DNA of 64,000 nt from an uncultured Aquimarina sp. (GTDB taxonomy: Bacteria > Bacteroidota > Bacteroidia > Flavobacteriales > Flavobacteriaceae), in assembly GCA_947499005.1 (NCBI GenBank), contig CANMML010000016.1, forward strand, positions 1-64,000, read 5' to 3'. Positions 52,987-62,045 of this stretch are shown here, piece after piece (position 1 is the first letter of the stretch; each line of letters opens with the position of its first letter). The position numbers and the translations under genes were made by a program. The notes under the pieces were generated by a model. That model did no database searches. It was not told the origin of the DNA and was given only the letters and a program-made list of their open reading frames with translations.

Positions 52987-53841
52987 TTATTTTTTAATTA
53001 GTGTTAAATAAGCATTTTCTCCTTCAATTAATGTTGTTTTTGTTTCTAAATAATCACTTGGGCCATTAAGCTCTACTTTTACAGTATTTGGAGAAGAAGA
53101 ACCTTCATTTAAAGCTTCAACTCGTATTGATGTCTTTTTACCTTTAATCTTTATTGGAATTTGCTTTTTCTCTTTTTCAATTGTAAAATCCTCTAAAACT
53201 AACTCCCCATTTATATAAAGATTAATCCTATCTCCATCAATTTTCCCAGAATCATAAATCGATAATATCAAAACTTCAGATTTGACAACAACATTCAGTT
53301 CCTCTTTATTTGTTATAGATTCTAATTTTATAGTGTCTATAACCTTAGGTGCTATTTTATTTTGAAATTTTGGTTTATCTAATCGTTTCTTAAGTTTCTC
53401 TATTTTCTTTTCTAGCTTCGAGCTTTCTACAACAATAATTTCCCCATCTACACATTTAGTACCATCAACATATTTTCCATTAAAATTTCCTTTCAGCTTT
53501 TTTAAACTATTGAAGTCTTTTACCTCTTGAGTAAAATGTATGAAACAAAAATCCAATTCATCGTAAGATGACTTTGTATAAACAATATCATACTCTTCAA
53601 AAGACAAAACTTTATCCTTAGAAGAATATGTACCTCTTATCAATGATTTGGTTTCATGAGGACCATCAATTCCTGTAATTGAATATCCTTCGATACTTGA
53701 AGTAGCTATATTTTTTTCTAAATATATTTTATATGAAATCATAGTACTGTCATGAACCCTCAAAATACCAGTAAATTCTTTAGGAAGAAACTGACTATAG
53801 GCATAACCGATATTAATTAAAAAAAATAAAACATATTTCAT
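52987..53841 (-). CDS. Exported two-domain protein of unknown function
   Basis: A 284-residue protein with a signal peptide (MKYVLFFLINIGYAYSQ). The N-terminal 140 residues are a beta domain (PKEFTGILRVHDSTMISYKIYLEKN...GKYVDGTKCVDGEIIVVES). A Lys-rich helical linker (KKIEKLKKRLDKPKFQNK) leads to a C-terminal beta-sandwich of about 95 residues: ILSIYDSGKIDGDRINLYINGELVLEDF..IRVEALNEGSSSPNTVKVEL. The last domain recurs in many Bacteroidota surface proteins; I do not know its ligand. It is convergent with the frameshifted gene. Confidence 0.65.
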   Translation of the reverse strand: MKYVLFFLINIGYAYSQFLPKEFTGILRVHDSTMISYKIYLEKNIATSSIEGYSITGIDGPHETKSLIRGTYSSKDKVLSFEEYDIVYTKSSYDELDFCFIHFTQEVKDFNSLKKLKGNFNGKYVDGTKCVDGEIIVVESSKLEKKIEKLKKRLDKPKFQNKIAPKVIDTIKLESITNKEELNVVVKSEVLILSIYDSGKIDGDRINLYINGELVLEDFTIEKEKKQIPIKIKGKKTSIRVEALNEGSSSPNTVKVELNGPSDYLETKTTLIEGENAYLTLIKK

Positions 53842-53892
53842 TTAAATACTTATTTTAGGCAGCTAAAATAATAATTACATAAACAATCAGTT

Positions 53893-54219
53893 ATGAAAAT
53901 CAAATTTTTATTTATCGTGTTGATTTCTTTGATTTCAACCACTTCTATTTTTGCTAGCTTTCCTGTACAAAGAACAGTTACAGAAACAACTACAAGTACT
54001 AATGAGGTTAAAAAAGTAACTACTACTACAGCTGTTGCAGCCGGTTACAACACTACTACTGCTGCGCTTCTAGCTGTTTTCTTAGGATGGCCATTCGCCG
54101 CTCATAGATGGTATGCTAAAAAGAATGCTGGAATAAACATCTTATTCATCATTACTTTTGCTGGTATTGGTATTTGGTGGTGGGTTGATTTTATTAGAAT
54201 TCTAACTGGAGATTTCTAA
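53893..54219 (+). CDS. TM2-domain membrane protein
   Basis: A 108-residue protein with a signal peptide (MKIKFLFIVLISLISTTSIFAS), a Thr-rich linker, and a TM2 domain of two helices joined by a short turn: AALLAVFLGWPFAAHRWYAKKNAGINILFIITFAGIGIWWWVDFIRILTG. The FGxHRFY-type loop of TM2 is present in altered form (WPFAAHRWYAKK). TM2 proteins are widespread and mostly uncharacterised. A terminator follows directly. Confidence 0.8.
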   Translation: MKIKFLFIVLISLISTTSIFASFPVQRTVTETTTSTNEVKKVTTTTAVAAGYNTTTAALLAVFLGWPFAAHRWYAKKNAGINILFIITFAGIGIWWWVDFIRILTGDF

Positions 54220-54244
54220 AAATCAAAATACAATTAAATAAATT

Positions 54245-54278
54245 ATTGGGCAGTTATGATAACTGCCCAATTCTTTTT
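54245..54278 (+). terminator. Terminator after the TM2 gene
   Basis: ATTGGGCAGTTA pairs with TAACTGCCCAAT across a 3-nt loop and runs into TCTTTTTT. Confidence 0.85.
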
Positions 54279-54310
54279 TAAGTAAATTGCTATAAAGTTC
54301 TAAAAAAGAT

Positions 54311-55474
54311 ATGTTTCTAACTCAAATAAAATCGTTTCCTAAAACTCAATTTTGGAGATATATTCTAGGTTTTGCTCTTATTGCATGGTTTTATATTCTT
54401 GGACAAATCCCTCTTTTTATTGGATGGATCATAAAAAAAGGAGAAGAAGTTTCTGAACAAGGGTTATTAAATCAAATTATCAAAGGTTTTGAAAACCTTC
54501 AAGATACTCCTCAGCGAGATTTAATGGGTATTCTACCCAATAATACCACTTTGATATTAGCCCTTTTAATGTTCCTTTTTACACTTTTCGGGATTCTTTT
54601 AGCTCTAAAATGGTGTCATAATCAAAAACTAAAACAGATTACGACTGCTAGAATGAAAGTAGATTGGAAACGTATTTTTTTCTCTTTTGGATTATTAGCT
54701 ACATTTTCTATTATCACTACTTTTTTAAGCTATTGGTCAACCCCAGAAGATTATATCTGGAATTTTAATTGGGAACCTTTTCTAATACTATTAGTCATCG
54801 TAGTTACCTTGTTACCTATTCAAACCAGTGTCGAAGAATGGATCTTTAGGGGGTATTTGATGCAAGGGTTTTATAAAGCTACAAAACACAGACAATTTTT
54901 TATTTATTTAATTGCAGTATTGATGATTTTATTATCATATTATTTTATCAATAGTAATTACGAAATGTCTTTATCTGAAAAAATAATACTTTTGATTTTT
55001 GCTTTTGGTTTATGTATTACTATTATAAATTTTTTAGATAAAAAAAATGTATTTACTATTCCTTCTTATCGAAAGCTAAATTCTTTTTTTGATTCTAGAT
55101 TTACCCCTCTAATAATAACCTCTGTTACTTTTGGGTTAATGCATTTAGCAAACCCCGAAATGGAAGAACTTGGTTACTATGCTATGGTCTTTTATATCGG
55201 TACCGGTTTATTCTTAGGAATTCTAACATTAATGGACGATGGCTTAGAACTTGCTTTAGGTTTTCATGCTGCCAATAATATGATTACAGCCTTGTTAGTC
55301 ACAGCTGATTATAGCGTATTACAAACCGATGCTATTTTAAAACAAACTGGAGAACCCGAAGTAGGATGGCAAATTATACTTCCCGTTTTGGTTTTATATC
55401 CTATATTTTTATTCATTTTTGCTAAAAAATATAAGTGGTCTAACTGGAAAGAAAGACTGTTTGGAAGTATTTAA
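54311..55474 (+). CDS. CPBP-family intramembrane glutamic endopeptidase
   Basis: A 387-residue membrane protein with about eight helices. The three CPBP/ABI motifs are visible: EExxxR in TSVEEWIFRGYLMQGF, FxxxH in TFGLMHLANPE and HxxxN in GFHAANNMITALL. These build the active site inside the membrane, as in Rce1. Bacterial members process or protect against peptides, or act in other membrane proteolysis; the target here is unknown. It is probably a single gene. Confidence 0.88.
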   Translation: MFLTQIKSFPKTQFWRYILGFALIAWFYILGQIPLFIGWIIKKGEEVSEQGLLNQIIKGFENLQDTPQRDLMGILPNNTTLILALLMFLFTLFGILLALKWCHNQKLKQITTARMKVDWKRIFFSFGLLATFSIITTFLSYWSTPEDYIWNFNWEPFLILLVIVVTLLPIQTSVEEWIFRGYLMQGFYKATKHRQFFIYLIAVLMILLSYYFINSNYEMSLSEKIILLIFAFGLCITIINFLDKKNVFTIPSYRKLNSFFDSRFTPLIITSVTFGLMHLANPEMEELGYYAMVFYIGTGLFLGILTLMDDGLELALGFHAANNMITALLVTADYSVLQTDAILKQTGEPEVGWQIILPVLVLYPIFLFIFAKKYKWSNWKERLFGSI

Positions 55475-55543
55475 AAACAATTACTTTCTAGCATATCGAA
55501 ATTACAAATCACAGATATTTAGCTTACATATTGCATCTATTCT

Positions 55544-56338
55544 ATGCCATTCAACAAACGGTATTATTATCTAATTGAGCTCCAATACTTAGGATTTCGC
55601 TATCATGGATGGCAAAAACAACCCAATGTCAATACATTACAGCGTATGGTAGAACGTACCATAACCTTTGTATTGCAACATAAAAATTTCAAAGTATTAG
55701 CAACAGGTAGAACCGACGCTATGGTTTCTGCACAACAAACTTATATAGAACTATTTGTCGACGACACCCCTCTTGATATCGATGATTTTTTTCCACTTCT
55801 AAATAAAAACTTACCTCCAGATATTCGTTCATTGAGTATTAAAGAAGTAGATGCGTCTTTTAATATCATTCAGCATCCTAAAGTTAAAGAGTATCAATAT
55901 TTATTTGCGTTGAAACAAAAATTTCATCCATTTTGCGCCCCTTTTATGGTAAACATCCAAGAGGATTTGGATATTGAAACCATGCAAAAGGCTGCAAAAC
56001 TTTTTGAAGGAAAACACGATTTTAGATCATACGCCCATAGATCAACAGAAAATACACAAACCGAAGGAGAAATTATACATTCTGAATTAATTAGAAATAC
56101 AACCTATCAAGCTAATTTTTTCCCTGAAGAAAGTTGGTTATATACCGTACGAGGAGCAGGCTTTAAAAGGAATCAAATTCGACTAATGATGGGAGTTTTA
56201 ATCGACGTAGGAAGAGGAAAACTCGATTTAGAATATGTAAAACAAACGCTACAACCTCAAGAGTACAACATAAAACTTGAACATATAGCGCAAGCATCTG
56301 GGCTATTTTTAAATAAAGTCGATTTTTTAGAAATATAA
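55544..56338 (+). CDS. TruA-family tRNA pseudouridine synthase (variant motif)
   Basis: A 264-residue TruA-type enzyme, which makes pseudouridine in the anticodon arm. RYYYLIELQYLGFRYHGWQKQPNVNTLQRMVE opens the domain, and the catalytic Asp is in LATGRTDAMVSA. Canonical TruA reads GRTDAGVHA; here MVSA replaces GVHA. This form belongs to a second TruA-like group found in Bacteroidota, whose target may differ from positions 38-40. The end KRNQIRLMMGVLIDVGRGKL is normal. Confidence 0.8.
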   Translation: MPFNKRYYYLIELQYLGFRYHGWQKQPNVNTLQRMVERTITFVLQHKNFKVLATGRTDAMVSAQQTYIELFVDDTPLDIDDFFPLLNKNLPPDIRSLSIKEVDASFNIIQHPKVKEYQYLFALKQKFHPFCAPFMVNIQEDLDIETMQKAAKLFEGKHDFRSYAHRSTENTQTEGEIIHSELIRNTTYQANFFPEESWLYTVRGAGFKRNQIRLMMGVLIDVGRGKLDLEYVKQTLQPQEYNIKLEHIAQASGLFLNKVDFLEI

Positions 56339-56412
56339 TCCTGTTATTTTCTTTAAGGTAAATTCATTTAAGAATTCCCATAAATGTTTATCTTGAATGA
56401 ATAACTTAATGT

Positions 56413-56943
56413 ATGGAAAAGGCATATTTTGCAGGTGGTTGTTTTTGGTGTACCGAAGCTGTATTTCAACGTATCAAAGGCGTAGAAAGTGTTCGATCTG
56501 GATTTTCGGGAGGACACATCAAAAACCCTGCTTACCGAGAAGTTATTACAGAGCGCACTGGACATGCAGAAACCATTGAAATTTCATTCGACCCTAAAGT
56601 CGTTTCTTTTTTACAACTATTAGAAATCTTTTTTGGCACTCATGACCCTACTACACTAAATAGACAAGGCGCCGATAAAGGGACTCATTACCGTAGTGCT
56701 ATTTTCTACACTTCGAAAGAACAACAAGCATTAGGAGAAAACATCATAGAACAATTAAATAACTCAGAAATATTTGAAAATAAAATTGTTACTGAAGTTT
56801 CCGAATTTCAGAATTTTTATCCTGCTGAAGATTACCATAATAATTATTATAACCTAAATAGTGATGAAGGCTACTGTCAATTTGTAATTAGTCCGAAAAT
56901 TCAAAAATTAGAGCACTATTTTTCCGAATTTTTAAAGTCGTAG
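56413..56943 (+). CDS. msrA: Peptide-methionine (S)-S-oxide reductase MsrA
   Basis: A 176-residue enzyme that repairs oxidised methionine. The catalytic Cys is in YFAGGCFWCTEAVF. Other conserved parts are FSGGHIKNPAYREV, FFGTHDPTTLNRQGADKGTHYRSAIFY and FYPAEDYHNNYY. A resolving Cys follows in DEGYCQFVISPK. No MsrB is fused or adjacent. ATG 56413 fits the normal N-terminus; other frames here are shadows. Confidence 0.92.
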   Translation: MEKAYFAGGCFWCTEAVFQRIKGVESVRSGFSGGHIKNPAYREVITERTGHAETIEISFDPKVVSFLQLLEIFFGTHDPTTLNRQGADKGTHYRSAIFYTSKEQQALGENIIEQLNNSEIFENKIVTEVSEFQNFYPAEDYHNNYYNLNSDEGYCQFVISPKIQKLEHYFSEFLKS

Positions 56944-57010
56944 TATCAATTGAACTATAAATGGAATAGCTTTTGATTAGACATAACAGTAAACATATAA
57001 GAAGTTAAGT

Positions 57011-57286
57011 ATGAATAAAATCACTACATTATTCCTTGGTCTATTGTTCGATGGTATTGGGATGTTGTCTTATTTTTTTCCAGGAATTGGAGAAGCAACC
57101 GATGCTCTTTGGGCACCTATATCAGCTTGGTTAATGACCAAAATGTATAAAGGAAAAGAAGGGAAAATTGCAGCAGTAATTGCTTTTATTGAGGAAGCAG
57201 TACCTGTAATAGATGTTATACCCACTTTCACATTAATGTGGATTTACACTTATGTAATTGCACCTAAGAAGGAAAAAGCTAAATAA
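57011..57286 (+). CDS. Small membrane protein of unknown function
   Basis: A 91-residue protein with two or three hydrophobic helices (ITTLFLGLLFDGIGMLSYF, LWAPISAWLMTKMY and VPVIDVIPTFTLMWIYTYVI) and a basic tail (KKEKAK). Pro and Asp in the helices (FPGIGEATDALWAP) suggest a re-entrant loop. I do not recognise a named family. It ends two bases before the end of the convergent BLUF gene. Confidence 0.6.
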   Translation: MNKITTLFLGLLFDGIGMLSYFFPGIGEATDALWAPISAWLMTKMYKGKEGKIAAVIAFIEEAVPVIDVIPTFTLMWIYTYVIAPKKEKAK

Positions 57287-57288
57287 TA

Positions 57289-57747
57289 CTATTCAACTTC
57301 AAAATACTTTTTGTGATTTGCTATGACATCCATGGCATACCACATTTTCATTTCTTCAGGGCTACTTAAAGATGCTTTGTTTGCCAACGATTCCATGCAA
57401 TCTATAAGTTTTCCTTCCATACTAATATCAGTTAGTTGTTGTTTTTGAATACACCTCATACTCCAATCCGAAAAACGTCTTGTACGATTGGACATATTCA
57501 TAATTACATTTATAATAGTATGTCTTCTATCCCCAATTAACGTATTCATTAGGAGGTCTATAGATTTGTGATTATAAGATTCTAAATACTGAAGAAAATA
57601 GCCGTTTTCATAATAAAGATATCCTGTAATCTTTAAGGCCTTATTTTTTTGTTGAGAAGAGCTTACTAATGCATCTACCTGACTTTTACTAAATAATGCT
57701 ATTTCTTTACTTATGTAAATCAATTGTTTAAGTTGAAGAACTTTCAT
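57289..57747 (-). CDS. BLUF-domain blue-light photoreceptor
   Basis: A 152-residue single-domain BLUF protein that should bind FAD and sense blue light. The flavin-coupled Tyr is in LKQLIYISKE (about residue 11), the Asn/Thr region is KNKALKITGYLYYENG, the switching Gln is in YFLQYLES, and DWSMRC supplies the Trp/Met of the last strand. There is no output domain, so it must signal through a partner. The PAS histidine kinase 145 nt upstream on the same strand is a candidate. Confidence 0.87.
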   Translation of the reverse strand: MKVLQLKQLIYISKEIALFSKSQVDALVSSSQQKNKALKITGYLYYENGYFLQYLESYNHKSIDLLMNTLIGDRRHTIINVIMNMSNRTRRFSDWSMRCIQKQQLTDISMEGKLIDCMESLANKASLSSPEEMKMWYAMDVIANHKKYFEVE

Positions 57748-57784
57748 AAAACCATACCTCTTTAAATCATAAATCTATGATAAT

Positions 57785-57817
57785 CAAACATATAAAAAAT
57801 AGCTATATGATACAAAA
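57785..57817 (-). promoter_or_regulatory. Promoter of the BLUF gene (TTTTG ... TATGTTTG)
   Basis: On the minus strand, TTTTG (57817-57813) and an exact TAnnTTTG box (57792-57785) are 20 nt apart. It predicts a leader of about 30 nt and independent expression of the BLUF gene. Confidence 0.65.
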
Positions 57818-57891
57818 CGTGAATGTTAAAAAAAATAACTGGGTATAATTTTTAAAAAGAGAACGTAATTTTTAGGTTGTTTAACAGAAAG

Positions 57892-59400
57892 CTACTCAAC
57901 AATAAGAGAATAATCCTTTTTGATTGTAAATGTAAAAACACTTCCACTATTTACTTCTGAAGACACAGATATGGTTCCTTCATGCATCCTTACAATCTTG
58001 TCACAATGAGCAAGACCTACTCCATCTCCTTTTCTTGAATTCTCTCGATCTACACGATTGAATATTTTAAAAATCTCGTTATAGTCTACATCTGGTATTC
58101 CTATTCCATTATCCTTAATCTGAAATCTGAAATAATCTGTACATTCCTCTGCTTCTATATGAATTTCAGGTGACACTCCTTCTTTCGCATATTTTATAGC
58201 ATTAGAAATTAAATTCTGAAATAATAAACGAAGTTCGACCTCGTAAGCCTCTAAAACAGGTAATGTAGAATCTATAAGAATGCTTGCTCTACTATTAGAA
58301 ATACTTTGACCTAAATCTCTAATAACCGTTCGTACTAACTGTTCTGTATCTACTTTTTGCCTTGAAGTATCTCTACCCAATCGAATATGAGCCAACAAAG
58401 CTTTAATTTGAGAAGATAGACGATCAACTGCTTCATTAATATAACTCAAGTAATCCTGCCCTTTTTGATCGAGATCTTGAGCATACATCTTAGCTAGTAA
58501 ATCTCCTGCAAACTTTATAGTTGCTAGAGGTTCTTGAAGGTCGTGCGAACATGTAGAAACTAACTGTTCTAGTTCTCCGTTTAATAACTCTAATCTAGTT
58601 TTTTTAGACCTTAGACGTTTCTGAATATTCTTTAGCTCTGATATATCCACCAAAGTAGATCTACTTAAAACAATATTTCCTTTATCATCATATTGGGCCG
58701 TAGTATATAGAATAACCGGAATTACTTTTCCACTTTTGGTTTGTATTTCCATTTCCTCACTATCCAAACGCCCTTCTATTTTGAATTTTTCTACTAGAGA
58801 AAGACATTTCTCTTTCTTTTCTAATGTGAAAATTTCATAAATAAATTTACCAACAACTTCCTCTTTTGAATATTCTAATTTATCTAAGGCAAATTTATTA
58901 CACTGTGCAATTCTACCGGTCTTTGGATTAACACTAAGATGTATAACTGGATCATTTTCAAAATAAGCATTGTATCGCTCTTCACTTATTTTTAGTTTTT
59001 TACGAGCTTGATATAGTGATTGAAAATCGCCTTCAATTTCCATAGCCTTATCTTCTAAAGCTAGTGGTAAAAAAGTAAGTAAGTATAATGCTATTCCTCT
59101 CTTGCTTACTAGGTTTGAAAATAATCGTAATTTTCTAGGTGAACCTTTACTAAAATAATTAACATCCGTCTTAGCAATAAGATTCCTTTGTTGGTTCGTT
59201 TTAAAAGCTTCAGAAATAGCACTATGTAAAGCATCGGGTAGAAGACTAAATAAGTCCTTATTTACTTCTAACGAGGTCAACCCTAGTATTTCTCCATCCC
59301 CGTGTAGACTAACTACTTCAAAACTTTCATTTACATAAAGGCTTAAAGCATTTAATTGCGTTACTACATCCGAAATTTTAATACTTAATTGAGTTTCCAT
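57892..59400 (-). CDS. PAS-domain sensor histidine kinase
   Basis: A 502-residue soluble kinase without membrane helices. An N-terminal PAS-like region (1-120) precedes a second PAS domain (about 140-265: YNAYFENDPVIHLSVNPKTGRIAQCNKFAL...GKVIPVILYTTAQYDDKGNIV). The HisKA domain has the phosphoacceptor His in STCSHDLQEPLATIKF. The ATPase domain shows LISNAIKYAKEG, DNGIGIPDVDYNEIFKIFNR and GDGVGLAHCDKIV. No response regulator is adjacent. The next gene downstream on the same strand is the BLUF photoreceptor, which has its own promoter. Confidence 0.88.
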   Translation of the reverse strand: METQLSIKISDVVTQLNALSLYVNESFEVVSLHGDGEILGLTSLEVNKDLFSLLPDALHSAISEAFKTNQQRNLIAKTDVNYFSKGSPRKLRLFSNLVSKRGIALYLLTFLPLALEDKAMEIEGDFQSLYQARKKLKISEERYNAYFENDPVIHLSVNPKTGRIAQCNKFALDKLEYSKEEVVGKFIYEIFTLEKKEKCLSLVEKFKIEGRLDSEEMEIQTKSGKVIPVILYTTAQYDDKGNIVLSRSTLVDISELKNIQKRLRSKKTRLELLNGELEQLVSTCSHDLQEPLATIKFAGDLLAKMYAQDLDQKGQDYLSYINEAVDRLSSQIKALLAHIRLGRDTSRQKVDTEQLVRTVIRDLGQSISNSRASILIDSTLPVLEAYEVELRLLFQNLISNAIKYAKEGVSPEIHIEAEECTDYFRFQIKDNGIGIPDVDYNEIFKIFNRVDRENSRKGDGVGLAHCDKIVRMHEGTISVSSEVNSGSVFTFTIKKDYSLIVE

Positions 59401-59604
59401 TGTCTACCAAAACTATGAACAATTTACAAAATAATTATTTTTCTTTGTTTAGCTATCAAACTAAAATAACGAACAAAAAACAATACCATCCGATAAAACT
59501 CATAAATGTACTTTTATCGATGTAAAAATGAAGAAACTACGATTTCTTTTCAAAAAAAATATTTTAAAAATTCTTCGTTTTTTATCAAAAAACCCAAATT
59601 ACCT

Positions 59605-60648
59605 TTAATTTTTAAAAAATGGATCGTCAAAAGCTGTTCCTATTTCATCAACTTCTCTATTAAAAAGAAGTTCTTTTTGTGGCTCACCTGTCTTCTTGTC
59701 GATTATAGGATTACCCACTTTGTCTTTTTTTATTCTAAACTTAGGTGGCGGTGGATCTACACTAAATCCATATGCTCCTACTAACTTCCTTTGTCCATTC
59801 GGTAATTCTAACTCAACTCTATAAGTTATGGATTGCAATAAGTGTTCTCCTTTCGAACGATTCAAACTTCTTTTACCGTTTTTATTAGTTAAAGGAGGAT
59901 ACGTTCTAGCACTTGTAGAAACAATAAGTTTTCCTCCTTTACGTCTAGCAATTTCTGCTTTTTCTCTAATACCAAATTCCAATATTTTATTTTGAAGCTC
60001 TCTATTTAGGTCTTTATGAACGTAGGTAATTCCATCCATGGCTTCATCTCCAAAACCATGACCCCACATGTGTGCTCTATCGTAATCATTTAATTGGTGA
60101 TTCCCATAATAGACTTCTTTTCCTCTACTTAATTTTCTACTATAATCCAGAGAAGAATTCCCTGTTAATTCTTTAGTATTCGACCTTCTAATCGCACTTA
60201 TTGATTCTTCGATGCTTCCTGCTATTTCAAATTCCAATGAACCATCAGACAAGCGATAGGCTCTAATTTCTTGTATTCCTCCCGTTCTTCTAGTATTTCC
60301 TTTGACCTTATAAACGCTTTCTAGTACCGTATCTTCTCCTTGTCGTAAATGAGCGGGCTGCGTATTTAAATCTTTCTTAGGCAAAATACCTTTACCTTTT
60401 ACTTGTCTTCCTATTTTTGGGCGCTTCCCTTTTCCAACCCTATTAAAAGCTCTTTTCATCTTTTTTCTTAAGAGCTTTTCTTTTTGAAATTTTATTAAAG
60501 TGTCTATTAACAATTCCTTTAGACGAGCATTAATTCCTTTACTGCCTTTTTGAGACAATCGTGTGACAGCAAGCGATGATGTATAAATGAGCTTTATAGC
60601 TTCTGCTTCAGAAATTTTCTTTATAGCGGCTTTTTTCTTTTTTGTCAT
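59605..60648 (-). CDS. Protein with polymorphic-toxin-like C-terminal domain
   Basis: A 347-residue protein. Residues 1-95 are very basic and helical (MTKKKKAAIKKISEAEAIKL, then KEKLLRKKMKRAF). Residues 175-300 hold a compact domain with HQLNDYDRAHMWGHGFGDEA (184-203), ELQN (217-220), a basic helix and the strand SITYRVELELPNGQ. The RAHxWGxGFGDEA signature resembles C-terminal toxin domains of polymorphic toxins, thought to be RNases (possibly the Ntox4 group; I am not certain). There is no signal peptide. Its start overlaps the stop of the upstream gene by one base (TAATG). No obvious immunity gene follows downstream. Confidence 0.6.
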   Translation of the reverse strand: MTKKKKAAIKKISEAEAIKLIYTSSLAVTRLSQKGSKGINARLKELLIDTLIKFQKEKLLRKKMKRAFNRVGKGKRPKIGRQVKGKGILPKKDLNTQPAHLRQGEDTVLESVYKVKGNTRRTGGIQEIRAYRLSDGSLEFEIAGSIEESISAIRRSNTKELTGNSSLDYSRKLSRGKEVYYGNHQLNDYDRAHMWGHGFGDEAMDGITYVHKDLNRELQNKILEFGIREKAEIARRKGGKLIVSTSARTYPPLTNKNGKRSLNRSKGEHLLQSITYRVELELPNGQRKLVGAYGFSVDPPPPKFRIKKDKVGNPIIDKKTGEPQKELLFNREVDEIGTAFDDPFFKN

Positions 60649-62027
60649 TAGTCCACCTTTTTAAAAATGCCTGCAAATGCATCACTCACCGAGCCTACTT
60701 TTAAAGTACGTAATGGCGGAAGGAAATTTTCGGCAACTTCAAACACAAAATACCCTGTATCATAACTAAATTGCGATACATTGTCAATTCTTGATTCAAT
60801 TTCTTCTAACCAGCTTGGGATTTCTTCTGTTAGAAACTTCTTCAATTCGGGGAAGACTTCTGTAAAAATATACTTGATTACTTCTATCCATTCAACATTT
60901 GTAATCGCCTGCCATAATTCATCTAAAAATTCTGTAAATGCATCAAAAAACTTAGAGAAACTCTTTTCAACCTTTAATAGTCCTCTAAATCCAACGGCGA
61001 TAAATTTCCCCATAGAAAAAAGACCTATGATCAAATCAACAATTGCATTCCATACCCCAGAAAAGAAACCTACAAGAGTATCAAAACTATCTTCGATATT
61101 TAATAAATCTCTCTCTACAAAACCTGCTATGGATTTTACAGCTTCGATTAATCCATTGATAAGTTCTGTGATTTTATTCATCGCTGCTACAAATTTCCCT
61201 TCAAAAAGATCGGGAATCTTAGGGGGCTTTATACGCTCTGCTTTTTGTATTGCTTTTAACATGGCTGCTACCTTTCCTTCTAAAAAGGCTAAAAAGTCTT
61301 TTTTTAGCGTTTCTGCATCTTTATTTCGTTCCTTCCTATCCCAAATATGTTTAGGAATATGTAATTTTTCCTGAGCTAGGAAATCAACGATCTCTCCTGT
61401 CAAAAATTCAGTAATATCTAAAACTTTTATAGCTGCTTTAAACAGGTTACTTTCATCATTTTCCTCTATAATACTGTCTTCTATTTGAGATAAGATCCAT
61501 TTTCTATATCCATCTCGATCTTTTTCAAAACCTAATGCTTTTATCAATATGGATGTAATATCCTCTGTATTATCTAAAAACTTATTTGCCTTTTCTTTAT
61601 TCGACGTCTTGCCATCATCATATCTAATGTTGTAAATGAGACGCATATAATATGGAGAAAGTAGGTCTTGTACCACACCTTCTCTCTCTGTTTCAATAAA
61701 AACATAAGCAAGTGGCTGCTTTCTAACATCCATAGGCTCCTTCTTATTATTAAGACTGACCTCATGGTATTTTTTCATTAAGGAAATTGCACTATCACTT
61801 GCATAGATTTGTATTGGAAAATTGATAAAGACAGAATCGATTAAAGCTATGGATTCTTCATTTTCACCATCAATATGCAATATTGTTTCTAAAGTATATT
61901 CTGTTAAAATTAGAGGTAAAAAAATAGAGGTATACAAATCTTCTTGTACAATTTCTGGTTTTTCATTTTCCTTACGGGAGCTCCTAGCTATTTCAATAGC
62001 ACTTTTTAAAGAGGATAGTGTTACCAT
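60648..62027 (-). CDS. Helical protein of unknown function in the toxin-like cassette
   Basis: A 459-residue protein that I do not recognise. Residues 1-140 are mixed (YTSIFLPLILTEYTLETIL, then LAYVFIETEREGVVQDLL), and 150-265 are helical and charged. Residues 275-400 form long amphipathic helices with a hydrophobic stretch at 318-349 (VGFFSGVWNAIVDLIIGLFS), which could insert into a membrane or be a packed hairpin. There is no signal peptide. Gene order suggests it works with both neighbours: 18 nt after the large protein and one-base overlap with the toxin-like gene. Carrier, adaptor or pore-forming roles are possible. Confidence 0.5.
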   Translation of the reverse strand: MVTLSSLKSAIEIARSSRKENEKPEIVQEDLYTSIFLPLILTEYTLETILHIDGENEESIALIDSVFINFPIQIYASDSAISLMKKYHEVSLNNKKEPMDVRKQPLAYVFIETEREGVVQDLLSPYYMRLIYNIRYDDGKTSNKEKANKFLDNTEDITSILIKALGFEKDRDGYRKWILSQIEDSIIEENDESNLFKAAIKVLDITEFLTGEIVDFLAQEKLHIPKHIWDRKERNKDAETLKKDFLAFLEGKVAAMLKAIQKAERIKPPKIPDLFEGKFVAAMNKITELINGLIEAVKSIAGFVERDLLNIEDSFDTLVGFFSGVWNAIVDLIIGLFSMGKFIAVGFRGLLKVEKSFSKFFDAFTEFLDELWQAITNVEWIEVIKYIFTEVFPELKKFLTEEIPSWLEEIESRIDNVSQFSYDTGYFVFEVAENFLPPLRTLKVGSVSDAFAGIFKKVD

Positions 62028-62045
62028 ACTTCAATAGGCTAAATA

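Noticed and set aside
59506..59784. Plus-strand frame at the end of the toxin-like gene
   Set aside because: It overlaps the conserved C-terminal part of the minus-strand protein and is rich in Phe/Lys from AT-rich DNA.
60781..61374. 197-codon plus-strand frame opposite the helical cassette protein
   Set aside because: It is long but antisense to a gene with operon spacing on both sides; Ser/Asn/Phe-rich composition typical of a shadow. A separate immunity gene here seems unlikely.
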